Shown piece after piece: positions 21,123 to 34,290 of a stretch of 64,000 nucleotides of DNA. The position numbers and the translations under genes are program-made. This stretch comes from Daucus carota subsp. sativus (taxonomy: Eukaryota; Streptophyta; Magnoliopsida; Apiales; Apiaceae): NCBI RefSeq assembly GCF_001625215.2, contig NC_030383.2, forward strand, positions 55,728,949 through 55,792,948. The letters run 5' to 3'. The notes under the pieces are model-generated. The model was not told the origin of the DNA. It was given only the letters and a program-made list of their open reading frames with translations, and searched no databases. Positions within the stretch are counted from its first letter, which is position 1. Every line of letters starts with the position of its first letter.

Positions 21123-22074
21123 TGTTGTGAGAGGAATTGATACAACACCCCCAGAACCGTATAGCACAATTATAGGGATATCTGTTACAACTACGAAAAT
21201 CACGGCTAGCTCTTAGGGGCTGCCGTTAACATAAACTAAAGAAATTCAAATGAAAAACAAGTGTGTTTAAGGGCTGAGCTTGCAAAGAACCAAACAACGA
21301 GGCCGGAATTATGGAATTCCGTCCTGCGATTGCCCGGAAATGTACGCCACAAAGGTTACACGTGCCTCTCTTTAGAGTGTAGAACTCGTGAGTTTATGAA
21401 TCCGAAATTCGATCCCTTTGCAAGGTGGCTACATACCCTATATTTATAGGAATCAAGCCCATGTAGTTCTTGATTTAGGACTCTGAAGAGATAAGCTCTT
21501 ATCCCCTTTAGTTTAGGATAAAACAGCCTTCTTTCAATAGTTATCCAGCGGAATCCCACTCCAAGTAGGTCATTTGAAGCCTTCATCTTTAATATATATC
21601 CGAATATTTGCACCAGATATGTATATATGTTGTAATTATCTCCAAATAAGCATGATTATCCTTTAAATGGTGGATATATACCAGCTGATATACTCCCAAT
21701 CCACCTCCAATTCGTCCTCCTAGAAACAAGGAATAAGAGTCCTGCTTGGAGTTTGCCTGCCGTTCTGCCCAGGCGGCGGAAGCCCTGCCAGCGGCATCCC
21801 CTAACTGCAACCCTGTAGCTGCAAGCCAGGATGCGCTTAGCGGTAACCCCTAGCAGAGATAACCCCTAAAGCGCCTTCAGGTGCAACCTCATGCTGATGG
21901 CAGCCTCCATTATGCTTCCAATGCAAATTCGTATACCTTCTTGAACACCTTCAATGGCTCGCCCAACCATGGTGAAGCCCAATATCATTTACCAAATGAC
22001 TCCAGTAAGCCCAAATGAAACCCAAATAATATGATGGGCTATAAAATAAGCCCAAGAAATTTTATGGCACAACA
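21123..22074 (+). mobile_element. Probable solo LTR of a retrotransposon
   Basis: A 952-base segment starts TGTTGTGAGAGG and ends TTATGGCACAACA, that is TG...CA with a 7-base inverted end TGTTGTG/CACAACA. A TATA-like CCCTATATTTATAGGAATC at about 21437 is in the usual place for an LTR promoter. The segment is more GC-rich than its surroundings. No second copy and no gag-pol lie next to it, so it would be a solo LTR. The 5-base flanks (CCAAC and CTCAC) match at only 3 of 5, which lowers confidence. Confidence 0.6.
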
Positions 22075-23476
22075 CTCACGTATTCAAGAACTTAAATTTA
22101 GTAAACACACGTGTGCATAATTAGATGGAGTATATACATCCTATTGTAAAACTGTGTGATGTTTCACTAAGCCCAAGTAAACCAAACAGCAGAAAACCCA
22201 AACTGGGGACTTTCATTAAGTGAACTAAATTGGTTATCAATACACAGATCTGTCAGTGTTTTGAGTAGTCGTCCATTATATCACTACTAGAAATTTCATT
22301 ATTCCCAACGAAATATTATGTTGGCAAATCAAGAAAATCCGTTGGTAAAAGAGATTCCTAACGGAATGCCCACTGAACTGGACCGTTAGAGTATACGTTG
22401 TTGGGAAGCACCTCGCCAACCGAATTAGGTGTCCGTTGCTAAGTTAGCAACCGAGTAGTAACAATCTAGTAACAGACCTTTGTTTTGCAAAATAACAAAA
22501 GAAACACCATCCCACCAACAGAATATTTTGGTTGGCAATTCTAGCAACAAATGCCCAACGGGAAATCCGATGTTAAATATAGTCAAAATTGTTAAATTTA
22601 ACAACAAAGAACTAACAGACTCTTTCAGTTGTTAAATTTTCGTTAGTAGATATAAACACATTCTGTTGGTATGCATGCTTAAATACAGTGCAAATTTTTC
22701 ATTTTCTAGAATTGTTCATTTTTATGTCTATAGAAATGCAAATAAAAACAACAAAAGTGTACACTTTTCACATAATAAACATTTCTTTACGATCTTCAAA
22801 ATGAGGTAAGAGTTACCCGATACAATAGTGTTCAAGTACTATATCTAAAAGGAGCCATCAATTACTAACGAGGCTTGAAAACTAGCTAGTACTAACACGA
22901 CCATAGCTATTCGATTCTCCATGGCTTTCATCTTATCCCCATCACATTTAGTTCTTCATGCAACTTCTGATTTTTTGCATCAGCAAAGGATGGACAGCAA
23001 GGAATCTCCGGCTTATAAAAGAGAGATTGCAATGAACCAACTCCATGGACCTTGTTATCTCTTTTTTTTTTTTCACACATGTATTGGTACTTGTCATCCA
23101 CCTGCTCTCATGAATAAATTGATATCTTAGATAATCTTATATGTAGCTACCAAAAACTCAAGTACTTGCTAAAAAGCAGTTTAACAACTTTATGATATCG
23201 AATGCAGTGAAACCTAGAATGCAGACACAATCTCAGAGGCCTTAAGCCTATTACTTGACTTCTAATTAATTGAAGATTTGTGGGCATTTTACAGAAGAAC
23301 TCCTGAATACTATATGATTTACATAAAAATGTCAAGAATCCACCGACTAAAGTTCTAGTCAAATTCTTTAAATTCGTAACTAAAATTCAAAGGTAAAAGT
23401 TAAAGTTTTGTTAGAGATTTCTACATACAATTGACAAGCATATTTTATAACAAAAGTTTCAATTATTGAAAATTAT

Positions 23477-23705
23477 CTAGAAGCAACAACAAAGAAAAAC
23501 TCTGCTCTCACTATATACTTCTTCCAGAAAACACCCAAACTCTTCAGTAAAACTTTTTCCTTGTGGTTGGGAATGCAATGCAAGATCAACAAGAGATAAC
23601 ATCTTAAGTGCCTTGGCATCAAATTCATAGATTAAGTTAGCACTATGGCGCACAAACTTGTTCTGCATACTTGTAAATGCATTAAGCAACGGTACTTGAC
23701 CTTAA
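23477..23705 (-). pseudogene. Exon-like open frame inside the CACTA element
   Basis: An open minus-strand frame of about 75 codons follows an acceptor-like TTTGTTTAAG|. Its residues include HSANLIYEFDAKALKMLSLV and a SFTEEFGCFLEEVY segment, so composition is protein-like and not AT noise. A second minus-strand stretch (about 23225-23310) reads MPTNLQLIRSQVIGLRPLRL. I recognise neither. They may be remnants of an element gene or exons captured from the host. Confidence 0.4.
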
Positions 23706-24699
23706 ACAAACAAAACAGAACATCAAAGTGGAAAAATGAGGTCTCTCCTCATTGAAGTTCCATAATCAGGCATGCATATTAATAAATTCATTGTTAAACA
23801 TTATAATTTAGGGGAAGACAATCATATTTGCTATTACCGAATCTATTTTACGACATCAATGCATATATCAAGTGTCAACATAAATTTAATCTACTAGAAC
23901 CAATAACACAACTTGTTCCTCAATTCAATTTCACAATAAGCTGCCCATTCAGAACAATAATTACTTGTTAGATTATATACAAGTATACCAAGAACCCCCC
24001 ATAATATAATCAGCAAATGTCAATTAAAAACATAAAGGAACAAAACTATACCTGAAGACTTGCACGAGATGACCTCGAAATCGGCCTTTTCTTGTTACCA
24101 TCTCCTTGCTAGCCGCTACTGCCGCATCAGCTGTTTTTCCAGCTACTAATCAAAGTGTTAGATTCTGAAAAAATGAAAAAAAAAACAGGGGATTACATAC
24201 ACACACATCCAAATCCAAAACCCACACAAATAACAAATCAACAAATAGAAAGAATAGGAAATCAACAAATCGAAACATGAACATGAAACCCGTATAAAAA
24301 CATACATAAATCTAATTGTAAAAACATCAAAATCGAACCCACATAACTTATAAAACATGAAAATCGACCAATCGAACCCCAAAAATCAACATCATACTAG
24401 AGAAAAGCGGAGTAAAACCCTAAGGGTAACTAATTTGATAACTAAATCGATGGATCTACACAAAAAAATTCATTCTCGAACAGCAGCGTCATAAGTATGA
24501 TCATTTTGAAGCTTTAGAGGTGGCCGCCGTTACAAAACACACCTAAAGATACACAAAGAGAGATAGAGTTTTGGGAGAGGCCGGACTAATTTTGGGGGGA
24601 GAGTTTTGTGAATTTCGGGGTTGGGGTTGGGGGAAATGGCTGGGGGAGATTCACAAAACGAGGGAAAACTTTTGGCTGTGCCGGATTTTCAATATTTCA

Positions 24700-25800
24700 T
24701 CGAAGGCTAAATTAATATTTTATCGTATTTGACTAAAAATTCACACACTAAAAGAAACTAAATTGTTTTAAAATTATTTTAATCAATATTAACACGTTGA
24801 AATAACATCCATACAGTTTGGATCGTCCAAAATAATTATTTTAAGATTAGTTTCATATTTCGTATAAATATTCTATTAAAGACTAAGTAATTTGACCTCA
24901 TATGACTATAAAATTCATACACCAAATTAAAGGCTAATTTTTTTTCAAAAAATTTAATCAATATTATCACGTTACAATAACATCTGTATGGTTAGATCGT
25001 AAAAAATAATTTTCAAAAAAATAGTTTCGTGTTTCAGGTAAGTATTCGATTAAAGGCTAAGTAATTTGAACGCATTTGACTACAAAATCCACACACCAAA
25101 TAAAAGGCTATTTTTTTATAAAAAAATAATCAATATTATCACGTTACAATAACATTTGTACGGTTGGATCATCCAAAATGATTTTTTAAAAAATAATTTC
25201 ATGTTTCGTGTAAGTATTTCATTAAAGGCTAAGTAATTTGACTGCATTTGAATACAAAATCCACACACCAAATAAAAGGCTAAATTTTTTCAAAAAAAAA
25301 AATTAATCACTATTATCACGTTACAATAATATCCGTACGGTTGGATCGTCCGAAATGATTTAAAAAAAACAGTTTCATGTTTTGGATAAGTATTCGATTA
25401 AAGGCTAAGTAATTTGACCGCATTTGATCGCAAAATCCACACACCAAATAACAGACATATTTTCTTAAAAATTATTTTAACCAATATTAACACGTTATAA
25501 TATCATCTGTACGGTTGGATCGTCCAAATTATTTTTTAAAAAAATAGTTTTATGTTTCGGGTAAGTATTCCAATAAAGACTAAGTAATTTAATTGCATTT
25601 GACTACAAAATCCACGTACCAAATAAAAGGCTATTTTTTAAAAAATTTTAATCAATATTATCAAATTACAATAATGTCTGTATAGTTGGATCATCAAAAA
25701 TAAAAAATATTTTTATGTTTCGAGTAGGTATTCGATCAAAGGCTAACTAAATTTACCGCATTTGACTACAAAATCCACATACCAAATAAAAGATTAACTT
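24700..25800. repeat. Tandem array, unit about 170-180 bases, in the CACTA element
   Basis: About six diverged units share AAAGGCTAAGTAATTTGA, CATTTGACTACAAAATCCAC, ACACCAAATAAAAGGCTA, ATCACGTTACAATAACAT and GTACGGTTGGATCGTCCAAA. The units are AT-rich and non-coding. Confidence 0.88.
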
Positions 25801-26642
25801 TTTTTAAAATTTCTTAAATATAAAATTTCTGGTTAAGAATGTAATATAAAATTTCTAGTTAAAAATGAGCCAATTAACAATTATGTTACATGTATAAATT
25901 CAAGAAAATTACTTAATATTTACAATACATATCAAAACCCATTATATTTTTGGCCTTTTCCTACAACCCAAATCAATTTAATGAACTAGAGCCCATTGGG
26001 CTTTAACATGACACACTGTCAACTAAGAGACTGGAATTGTATTCGTGTATGTGCTCATGTAGTGTATATCAATTGTTCATGTAAAAGTAAAACCAATAAT
26101 CAATTACTAACGGAACTGTTGGTATTTATCAACGGAATATCAACGCACGTAATAACAGAAGCTTTCGTTACTAGTCTGTTGCTCATTCCTTGGCATTTTG
26201 TTACTATTTCATTGTGTGGCTAAAATTCCTAACGGAACGTCTCGTTGGTAAATAAGCGTGGGTATTTCGTTGCGACTTGGTTGGCAGAACATTGATTAGT
26301 CAAATCGTTACAAATCCGTTGGGAACTACCAACGGACTAATTTCCCTTAGGAAATTCCATTGGTAGAAACGCTTTCTCTTGTAGTGTATAGTGTGTTTGA
26401 CTTTTTACATGTATTTTTAGAAGTTTTGATCACATATTAAAATTGGTGTTTTTTTAAAAAATTCTGAATAAAAATATTTATATTATATATTTTTATTCAT
26501 AAAAAAATATAATTATTATTTGCAATATATTCAAAACATATCAAACGACTTGTATAGCGGAATAGAGAGTCCTTGACTATGAATACATATTGACAACCGG
26601 AGGATTAGGCCATCGATGCATGAACCTGGCTGCTTTTCCTTC

Positions 26643-27206
26643 TTAAACCTGACCTTTTTCCAGAACCTTAGCATGATCACTCTTAAACGAAGCATAAATA
26701 GCTATTACCATCGACACAACATAAATAACCAAAGCAAATCCCACAAGTATGCCAAGACACAACACGGCAGCCGTGGCTTCTCTGCACCCGCACGATAGCA
26801 ACCCGATTCGAATCTGAATTATATTCACAATCGAAAGAGAAAGCGAGATTATCCCAGCAACCGAGCCGCATGCAGATATTGCTAACATAAATTCTTTCAA
26901 ATCGAAATCTGGAGTTGTGAAGGCGTATTTATCTGCCCCGTCAAGGTAGAGATGAAGCTTGAGTACCTTGGCAACGATGCTTGACAAGAGGAAGCAAGAA
27001 AACGCGATAACTTCGTAGAGAATCAGCATTTTGGCTTCTCTAGGGCCTGCGTGACACTCTTGTCTCGAATCGAGGCTCTTGATGCCTGGCGTAGCCATGG
27101 ATAAGCCCACGAATACAGCTATAGTCAGGAGTGAATTCACGTTGACGAGATCATCGAGAAGTTTTAGATGAACTTCTTTTACATCAAATTTGTCGTTGTT
27201 TGCCAT
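26643..27206 (-). CDS. Four-helix plant membrane protein, paralogue 3 (187 aa)
   Basis: The start is the Met before Ala-Asn-Asn-Asp-Lys, aligned with the starts of the other two copies. An in-frame Met 24 codons upstream lies in the leader. The body matches paralogues 1 and 2 with more substitutions: ITS- and IS-type changes in helix 3, GCRE for GCAE before helix 4, and SMVIAIYASF for SVAIAIYASY. The hydrophilic tail is cut to about 12 residues, ending LEKGQV. Four hydrophobic segments are kept. It lies 250 bases beyond the 4.1-kb CACTA element. The promoter (TATTTAAG at 27281-27288) and leader are recognisably related to the other two copies, but no leader intron is present: CAAG is followed directly by exon-like GCAAAAGACTCAAC. 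It is the oldest of the three copies by divergence. Confidence 0.85.
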   Translation of the reverse strand: MANNDKFDVKEVHLKLLDDLVNVNSLLTIAVFVGLSMATPGIKSLDSRQECHAGPREAKMLILYEVIAFSCFLLSSIVAKVLKLHLYLDGADKYAFTTPDFDLKEFMLAISACGSVAGIISLSLSIVNIIQIRIGLLSCGCREATAAVLCLGILVGFALVIYVVSMVIAIYASFKSDHAKVLEKGQV

Positions 27207-27280
27207 GTTGAGTCTTTTGCCTTGTATTGATTTAACGAGCGAGCGATGTGTAGTGATGAGTGTGAACTGTGAAGTCATGA

Positions 27281-27288
27281 CTTAAATA
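27281..27288 (-). promoter_or_regulatory. TATA-box-like element of four-helix gene 3
   Basis: TATTTAAG in the context AGCTATTTAAGTCATGAC, about 75 bases upstream of the Met codon, conserved with genes 1 and 2. Downstream leader landmarks CACTCATCACTACACA are also shared. Confidence 0.62.
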
Positions 27289-27522
27289 GCTGAAAAAGCA
27301 TCTTTAGCAGTCTCGAAAATACTAGTGTCGAATTAGTTAGATTGCGAAAGAAAGTAAAGATTAAAGCTACAATCAAATACAATAAGCTAGAAGATAGATC
27401 GTGTCTCGCATGCTTTAAACAAAAAACAAATGCAACTTCTTCTCATCTTAAGCGGGAAATTTATTTTCTTGAGATTCTTTGAACTAAATGTACAAACCTT
27501 CAGAGGACAGAGCAGCGTAATA

Positions 27523-27590
27523 CTACCTCCGTCTCAATATACAGTTCTTTTTGACTTTTTACTAGTCAAATTGACTATACTTTAACTGAA

Positions 27591-27642
<52 letters not shown>

Positions 27643-27818
27643 TACATAATTGGAAAAAAAATAAAAAAAATCATTAAAAAGTAAATCTAGCCTATTTTAA
27701 TATGTAACTTTCTATTTTCTAAAATAATAAATAAATATTTTTTATAATAATTGGTCAAAAATTAGTCAATTTGACTCCTCGAAAAGCAAAGGAAACATTT
27801 AAATTGAGACGGAAGGAG
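27523..27818. mobile_element. Stowaway-type MITE with internal (TA)n
   Basis: The ends CTACCTCCGTCTCAAT and ATTGAGACGGAAGGAG lie between TA dinucleotides (27521-27522, 27819-27820). The interior pairs GACTTTTTACTAGTCAAATT with a matching right-arm AGTCAATTTGACTC. A (TA)n tract at 27595-27641 has grown inside one arm. The MITE at 32213-32469 has a similar interior. Confidence 0.82.
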
Positions 27819-28030
27819 TACTAATTTCCTTTTAGGGCCCATAAATATTTATTATCTAAATATATTGGTTTATAGATCTTTAGTTTGCTCCTATGCACAC
27901 AATAATATAATTTTTTAATTAGGTGATTGATTTATATTAGTCAAATTTCATTAATAATGATTTTGTGTATACATAAAAGTCACTATCAATAAAAATCGAC
28001 TCCCTCCGTCACGCTGGATATGTATATATA

Positions 28031-29170
28031 GGCAAGTGCTCAAATGAGAACCCCAACTATTATGAGATCTGAGATCTAATCTCAACCACACATTTTTATC
28101 CCTAAATTAAATCACGACCACATATTTTAAATGTTTATTTTATACTTCATTTCTTTCATCCACCTCTCTACCATCCATCCACCATCATACCACTCACTAC
28201 AGCTACGCACCGGCCACTACTTCACCTTCAACAGCCACCACGCCGGAACACTGCCAGTCTCCCCCTACTTCTCCCCCCTGATTACAGTCCGCCTCCAACC
28301 ATCAACCTTCTCTGCCAACGTTGTTCTATTCTACGTCGTCGTCGTTACCACTACCTGAGTTTCTACCATCCCCTCTCCTCACTTCTTCATCACTCTTCAT
28401 CGATGTTGCGACCTTCGACCTGCTAGCCTCGGCTTCTCCGATTTACAACCCAACCACCATAACCCTCCTTCCATCCCTTCAAAATCCCACAAATACGACA
28501 ACCTCAGTTGTGTCTCTATTCCGCGGCAACTCCGCCGCACCGATCACCGGTGGAAGATTTGTAACCTGCTGTAATATGTGCTCAGATCTACAAAAGTCGT
28601 CGGTGGTGATTTTTTATTGCACAGCAGGTGATTTTATGTTATCTTTTGTTGATTTGTATTGATTTTGGGTCACTTTGAAATCTGCCTGGTGATTATGTGG
28701 CGGCGGTAGTGTGCGTATGGCAGTGGTGGTGGGCCTGGTGGCGGAGGAGGCAAGTGTGATGATTAATGGTGGTTTTGCCGGATTTTTTTGATTGTGGTGA
28801 TTTTTACTAAGATCTGGTGATTTATGCTTGGATATGGTGATTTTCTGGCAGTGGTTGTCGGTGGTGGGCAGTGTGGTGACCGGAGAAGGTGGTGGTGCGG
28901 TGGTTTGCTTTCTGGTGATTTTATAAAATTCGATGATTTTCTGCTGACAGTGGTGATTTTTGACTTCCGACGGCCGGAGGCGGTGGCCGGAGATGGCGGT
29001 TGCCGGTGATCTGAGGTGACGATCGGAATAGGAAGAAGATGAAGGCAGGTGATGAGGATGTGGGTAAAATTACTGAGTGGTGATGGATGTAGATGGAACT
29101 TTTGAATGAGTGGCTAGGATTAGATCTCACATCTCAGCTTAGTATTGGTTCTCACTAGAGTATGACTCTG
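28031..29170. mobile_element. (TA)n-bounded element, 'CTCAAATGAGAACC' family, copy 2, GC-rich interior
   Basis: The left end is GGCAAGTGCTCAAATGAGAA. The right end on the minus strand is CAGAGTCATACTCTAGTGAG followed by AACC, then AGATGTGAGATCTAATCCTA, which pairs with TGAGATCTGAGATCTAATCT on the left. (TA)n lies to the right and a short TATATATA to the left. Unlike its neighbours the interior is GC-rich, with CCACC/GGTGG-type repeats and a recurring GGTGATTTT. The frames there (28131-29130) are low in complexity and I do not accept them as genes. Confidence 0.75.
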
Positions 29171-29184
29171 TATATATATATATA

Positions 29185-29856
29185 GAGTTTTACTCCAATA
29201 GAAACCTCCTTATTCTAGAAACTAGAAACTATCATTAAATTTCTAAGAGAATATCACTAAATTCTCAAACAACCCCACTTTCTCCTTCTTCTTCTCCAAC
29301 CCACCAACCCTCCACCCCACTTCCGGCAGCTTCACCCTACCACCCCCGCCAAGTCTCTGCTACTCTCTCCACCTCCATGCCGCCCGACCCTCCATAGCCA
29401 CCACCTCCATGTCGGCCTCCATTATTTATATCACCACCAAATCCAACCCCCCTCCGGCCTCCACCGCCCCTTCCATTCCATCCCCACCTCCACCTGCACC
29501 TTCGTCCTCACCTACACCTCGGTCTTCCTCACCTACAGTACCGTATATCTAGCTTAATGCCGATTTAAATTCCAGATCTTTGCCAAAAATCTGCCGGACA
29601 AAGCTAAAGGCTCCTTCCATGTCCACCACCTCCATCTCCACCTTCACCTCCATTATCTCCACCACCGCAACCACCACCTGAATCGGCAACTAGAACAGAT
29701 TCAGAAATTCTGAGCAGTTTCCGCAAGTTTTCACTAATTCGTGCAACACATATCACTAAATCGTAAAGAGAATATCACTAAATTGTACTGAGGATATCAC
29801 TAACTTGTATTGGTTTCTAGTTTTTATTTTAAAAGTGATTTCTATTTGATCATGAG

Positions 29857-29858
<2 letters not shown>
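29185..29858. mobile_element. (TA)n-bounded element, 'AATAGAAACC' family, copy 2
   Basis: The left end is GAGTTTTACTCCAATAGAAA and the right end on the minus strand is GGCTCATGATCAAATAGAAA, the latter identical to copy 1 at 361-936. The motif ATCACTAA(A/C)T(T/C)GTA repeats near the right end. The middle is CT/CA-rich (CTCCACC, CCACCACC). It is separated from the previous element by only about 14 bases of (TA)n. Confidence 0.78.
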
Positions 29859-31833
<1,975 letters not shown>

Positions 31834-32212
31834 CTCGACGCAGAAATCAAAAAAGTATATAAAGTAATGGGAAAGAGATTGAAAAGTAAGTAAAGTGATG
31901 AGATCCCTCAATTATGTAAATTGGTAGATTTGAAAAATATATGAAAGTAGTGGATGAATGAGATTTTTATATTATAAAAATTTGTTATCTTGAGAAAATT
32001 TTCAAATATATAGAATTGAGTGGGATATAAAAGATCAAAACATATAGAAATCAATGAGACAGAAAGAAATACCAATTAAATTAAAAAATATTTACTTCTA
32101 TGTGTACGTCAACCAGAAAGGCCCTAGTTATATTTTTTTGCTGATAATCTTCTTTAAATATTTTGGTACCCACAACTACAAGAGCAAATGCATGCGTGAC
32201 CATTGCTTTATA

Positions 32213-32469
32213 CTCCTTCCGTCCCATTTTAGTTGTCACATTTCGTTTTGTGCCGGTCAAATTGACCAAAGTTTGACTGAAATTTATTAATATTTTATCA
32301 ATTGAAAAAATAAAAAAAAATATGTCATCGAAAATAACTTTTAATCTACTTTAAGATGTAATTTTCAGTTTTTTAAAATAATAAAAGAGTGACTTGTAAT
32401 CTTTGGTCAAAAATTAGTCAATTTGACCAACAAAAAAGAAAATGTGACAACTAAAATGGGACGAGGGAG
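32213..32469. mobile_element. Stowaway-type MITE
   Basis: The ends CTCCTTCCGTCCCATTTTAG and CTAAAATGGGACGAGGGAG lie between TA dinucleotides. GTTGTCACATTT and AAATGTGACAAC pair further in, as do the TTGACCAAAGTTTGAC and GGTCAAAAATTAGTCAATTT arms. The region 31911-32212 to its left holds nothing I can name. Confidence 0.85.
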
Positions 32470-32582
32470 TACTCAGTTCCTTTATAACCAAACGTCACCA
32501 TCGGACGTCACTAATCGCATATATTTGTGTATTTCAGCCCTACGTATCGGGCCTACTGAAAAGTTGTTGCAATTCAAGTCTA

Positions 32583-32832
32583 CTCCCTCTGTCCCAGTCA
32601 ATTGTATACGTTTCTTTTTCACTGCTCGACACGCTTTTTAAGACTCTTATAAAACATAGTTGTACAACTTATTTTTAAGATTTTCTTTTTTTGTATAAAA
32701 ATATAAATGTTATACTTTTATACAAAAAAAGAAAATCTTAAAAATAATTTACACAACTATACTACATTGAAGCATTAAAGTCCGTGCCGCGCCCCGTCCC
32801 CCAATCTATACTATTGACCGGGACGGAGGGAG
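32583..32832. mobile_element. Stowaway-type MITE, GTATACG family
   Basis: The ends CTCCCTCTGTCCCAGTCAAT and CGGGACGGAGGGAG are flanked by TA. The body (TTTTTGTATAAAAATATAAA, GAAGCATTAAAGTCCGTGCC) is nearly identical to the nested copy at 16370-16614, so this family moved fairly recently. Confidence 0.88.
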
Positions 32833-33339
32833 TACCAAACACTAGAATAATTCAAAGCTTTAACAAAAGTTGTCCCCACTCGTTTGTTAAATTGGGCTGT
32901 CATTCACATGACTGATGACTCCACTATAATTGAGGTTCAATTATTTGAAAACTTACAGACCCTGCAGTTTCGGTCGTTGTCGACAAACTTTATGAAGCTG
33001 CCATGCACTAGAATTTAGATTGTGATATCAGATGACATGAGTGTAGTCTCCCTCCTGAATTTGTCGAATAGTTAATTTTGGAATCGATATGTTGAATGAA
33101 CTTAAAATACATTTTTATAATTAATCCCCTCTTTAACCAGCTGAATCAACCCTTGCGGGCATTTTTGTCTATAATTATAATCAACATATTCTTGATAATA
33201 TATTATATTTATAGCAACGTGATAGAATAATTACATATCATTTATAGAACATGGTCAACATATAAATGTGTTCGCCAAGTATTACATGATATCTTACGGT
33301 TCCAATTTAGCTTCCAACATCTTTATACCATGGACATCC

Positions 33340-33552
33340 TTACTCCCCAGTGACAGAGTCTTCAACTTTGGCCCGAGTATCTATCTGATTGACAAGACCA
33401 CAATAGTCCTGATCCTGATCCTGGGATGCAATGTCATTAATCTCAAAATCATCAAGATCACCGATGACCAATCCCAAGCCGTTAGCACTTAGCACCAATG
33501 TTTTGACTTTTTCATGCAATAATCCTCTGACAGTTTTGGAATTTCTTTAATA
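33340..33552 (-). pseudogene. Exon-like open frame without Met, unknown family
   Basis: About 70 open codons on the minus strand end at a TAA at 33340-33342. They include the stretch HEKVKTLVLSANGLGLVIGD, then an acidic run with LDDFEINDIA and repeated Gln-Asp. Composition is protein-like. There is no Met near the start and I do not recognise the family. It lies about 740 bases downstream of the DUF4220 gene on the same strand. It could be a degraded 3' exon of a lost neighbour. The string TTTTTCATGCAATAATCCTC has a diverged relative near 42826, so it may belong to a duplicated block. Confidence 0.35.
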
Positions 33553-33934
33553 ACAAGGCTCTAACTCAGGAACTAGATTATTTATATTTAATGTGGAGAT
33601 TACAATAATATTTCATTGTTGATGTGCTTCTTTACATTTTGTGAGGAAACATATCCACAGTTGTTACATTTACAGCTCAATTGGCAATCCATATACATAT
33701 TTTAGAGCACAGCTGTTAAAAAAATGAAACAATCAGTAGATCTAGAGATCGCAAATGTAGTACTTGTGTTCGTAATTTTGGACTATATGCAAGTAGCTGA
33801 TTTTTCATTGATAATCTCGCGGATTAGGAACAAACAAGGTATGCGCTAGATATGACTGCATACGGAAAAACTTTCTGAAGTAAAAGTAATAGAAGATCTC
33901 TAGTAACAGGTTGCAGAGGTGCTTCAAGCAGAGA

Positions 33935-34040
33935 TTTTTACTTGCATTCCCTATCAATACTTGATCAGTGAAGGCTTTTGAGCTGTGTTCTTTTTACTTG
34001 CATTTCCTATCAATACTTGATCAGTGAAGGCTTTTTACCA
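33935..34040. repeat. Tandem duplication, unit about 56 bases
   Basis: TTTTTACTTGCAT(T/-)(T/C)CCTATCAATACTTGATCAGTGAAGGCTTTT occurs twice in direct order in the 3' flank of the DUF4220 gene. Confidence 0.85.
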
Positions 34041-34290
34041 GTGTTACTCAGAAACGACCTGTTCTTAAGAATAGTGTAAACAAAAAAAATATAGAGATAT
34101 ATCTCATAAATAAATTCAAGTCCATACTCTCAGCTCCTCTCATATTGAAGATAAGAAAAGCTATAAATGGCATGCATAGTTTGTTTTCTTTATAAAAGAA
34201 TGATCAATCCACAATTTCCCTATTATAGGAGCTCACTTTCAAGTTCCATAAATCAGCTAAAAGTAATTTTTGTTCTCTGAAATTGTTCAT

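Larger units (their letters stand above)
22282..26386. mobile_element. CACTA (En/Spm-type) transposon, 4.1 kb, with TAT target duplication
   Basis: The left end CACTACTAGAAATTTCATTA and the right end on the minus strand CACTACAAGAGAAAGCGTTT are flanked by TAT on each side (22279-22281, 26387-26389). Both subterminal zones are filled with CCAACGG/CCGTTGG-type motifs, which serve transposase binding in this superfamily. No intact transposase is visible. Within it are minus-strand exon-like segments (about 23250-23710 and 24050-24150), a purine-rich possible promoter/leader (24530-24680) and a long tandem array (24700-25800). Confidence 0.9.

Noticed and set aside
28131-29130. Several 60-113-residue frames in the GC-rich interior of a (TA)n-bounded element
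   Set aside because: Low-complexity Pro/Ser/Gly/Val strings on both strands, no start context, and they lie wholly inside the element.
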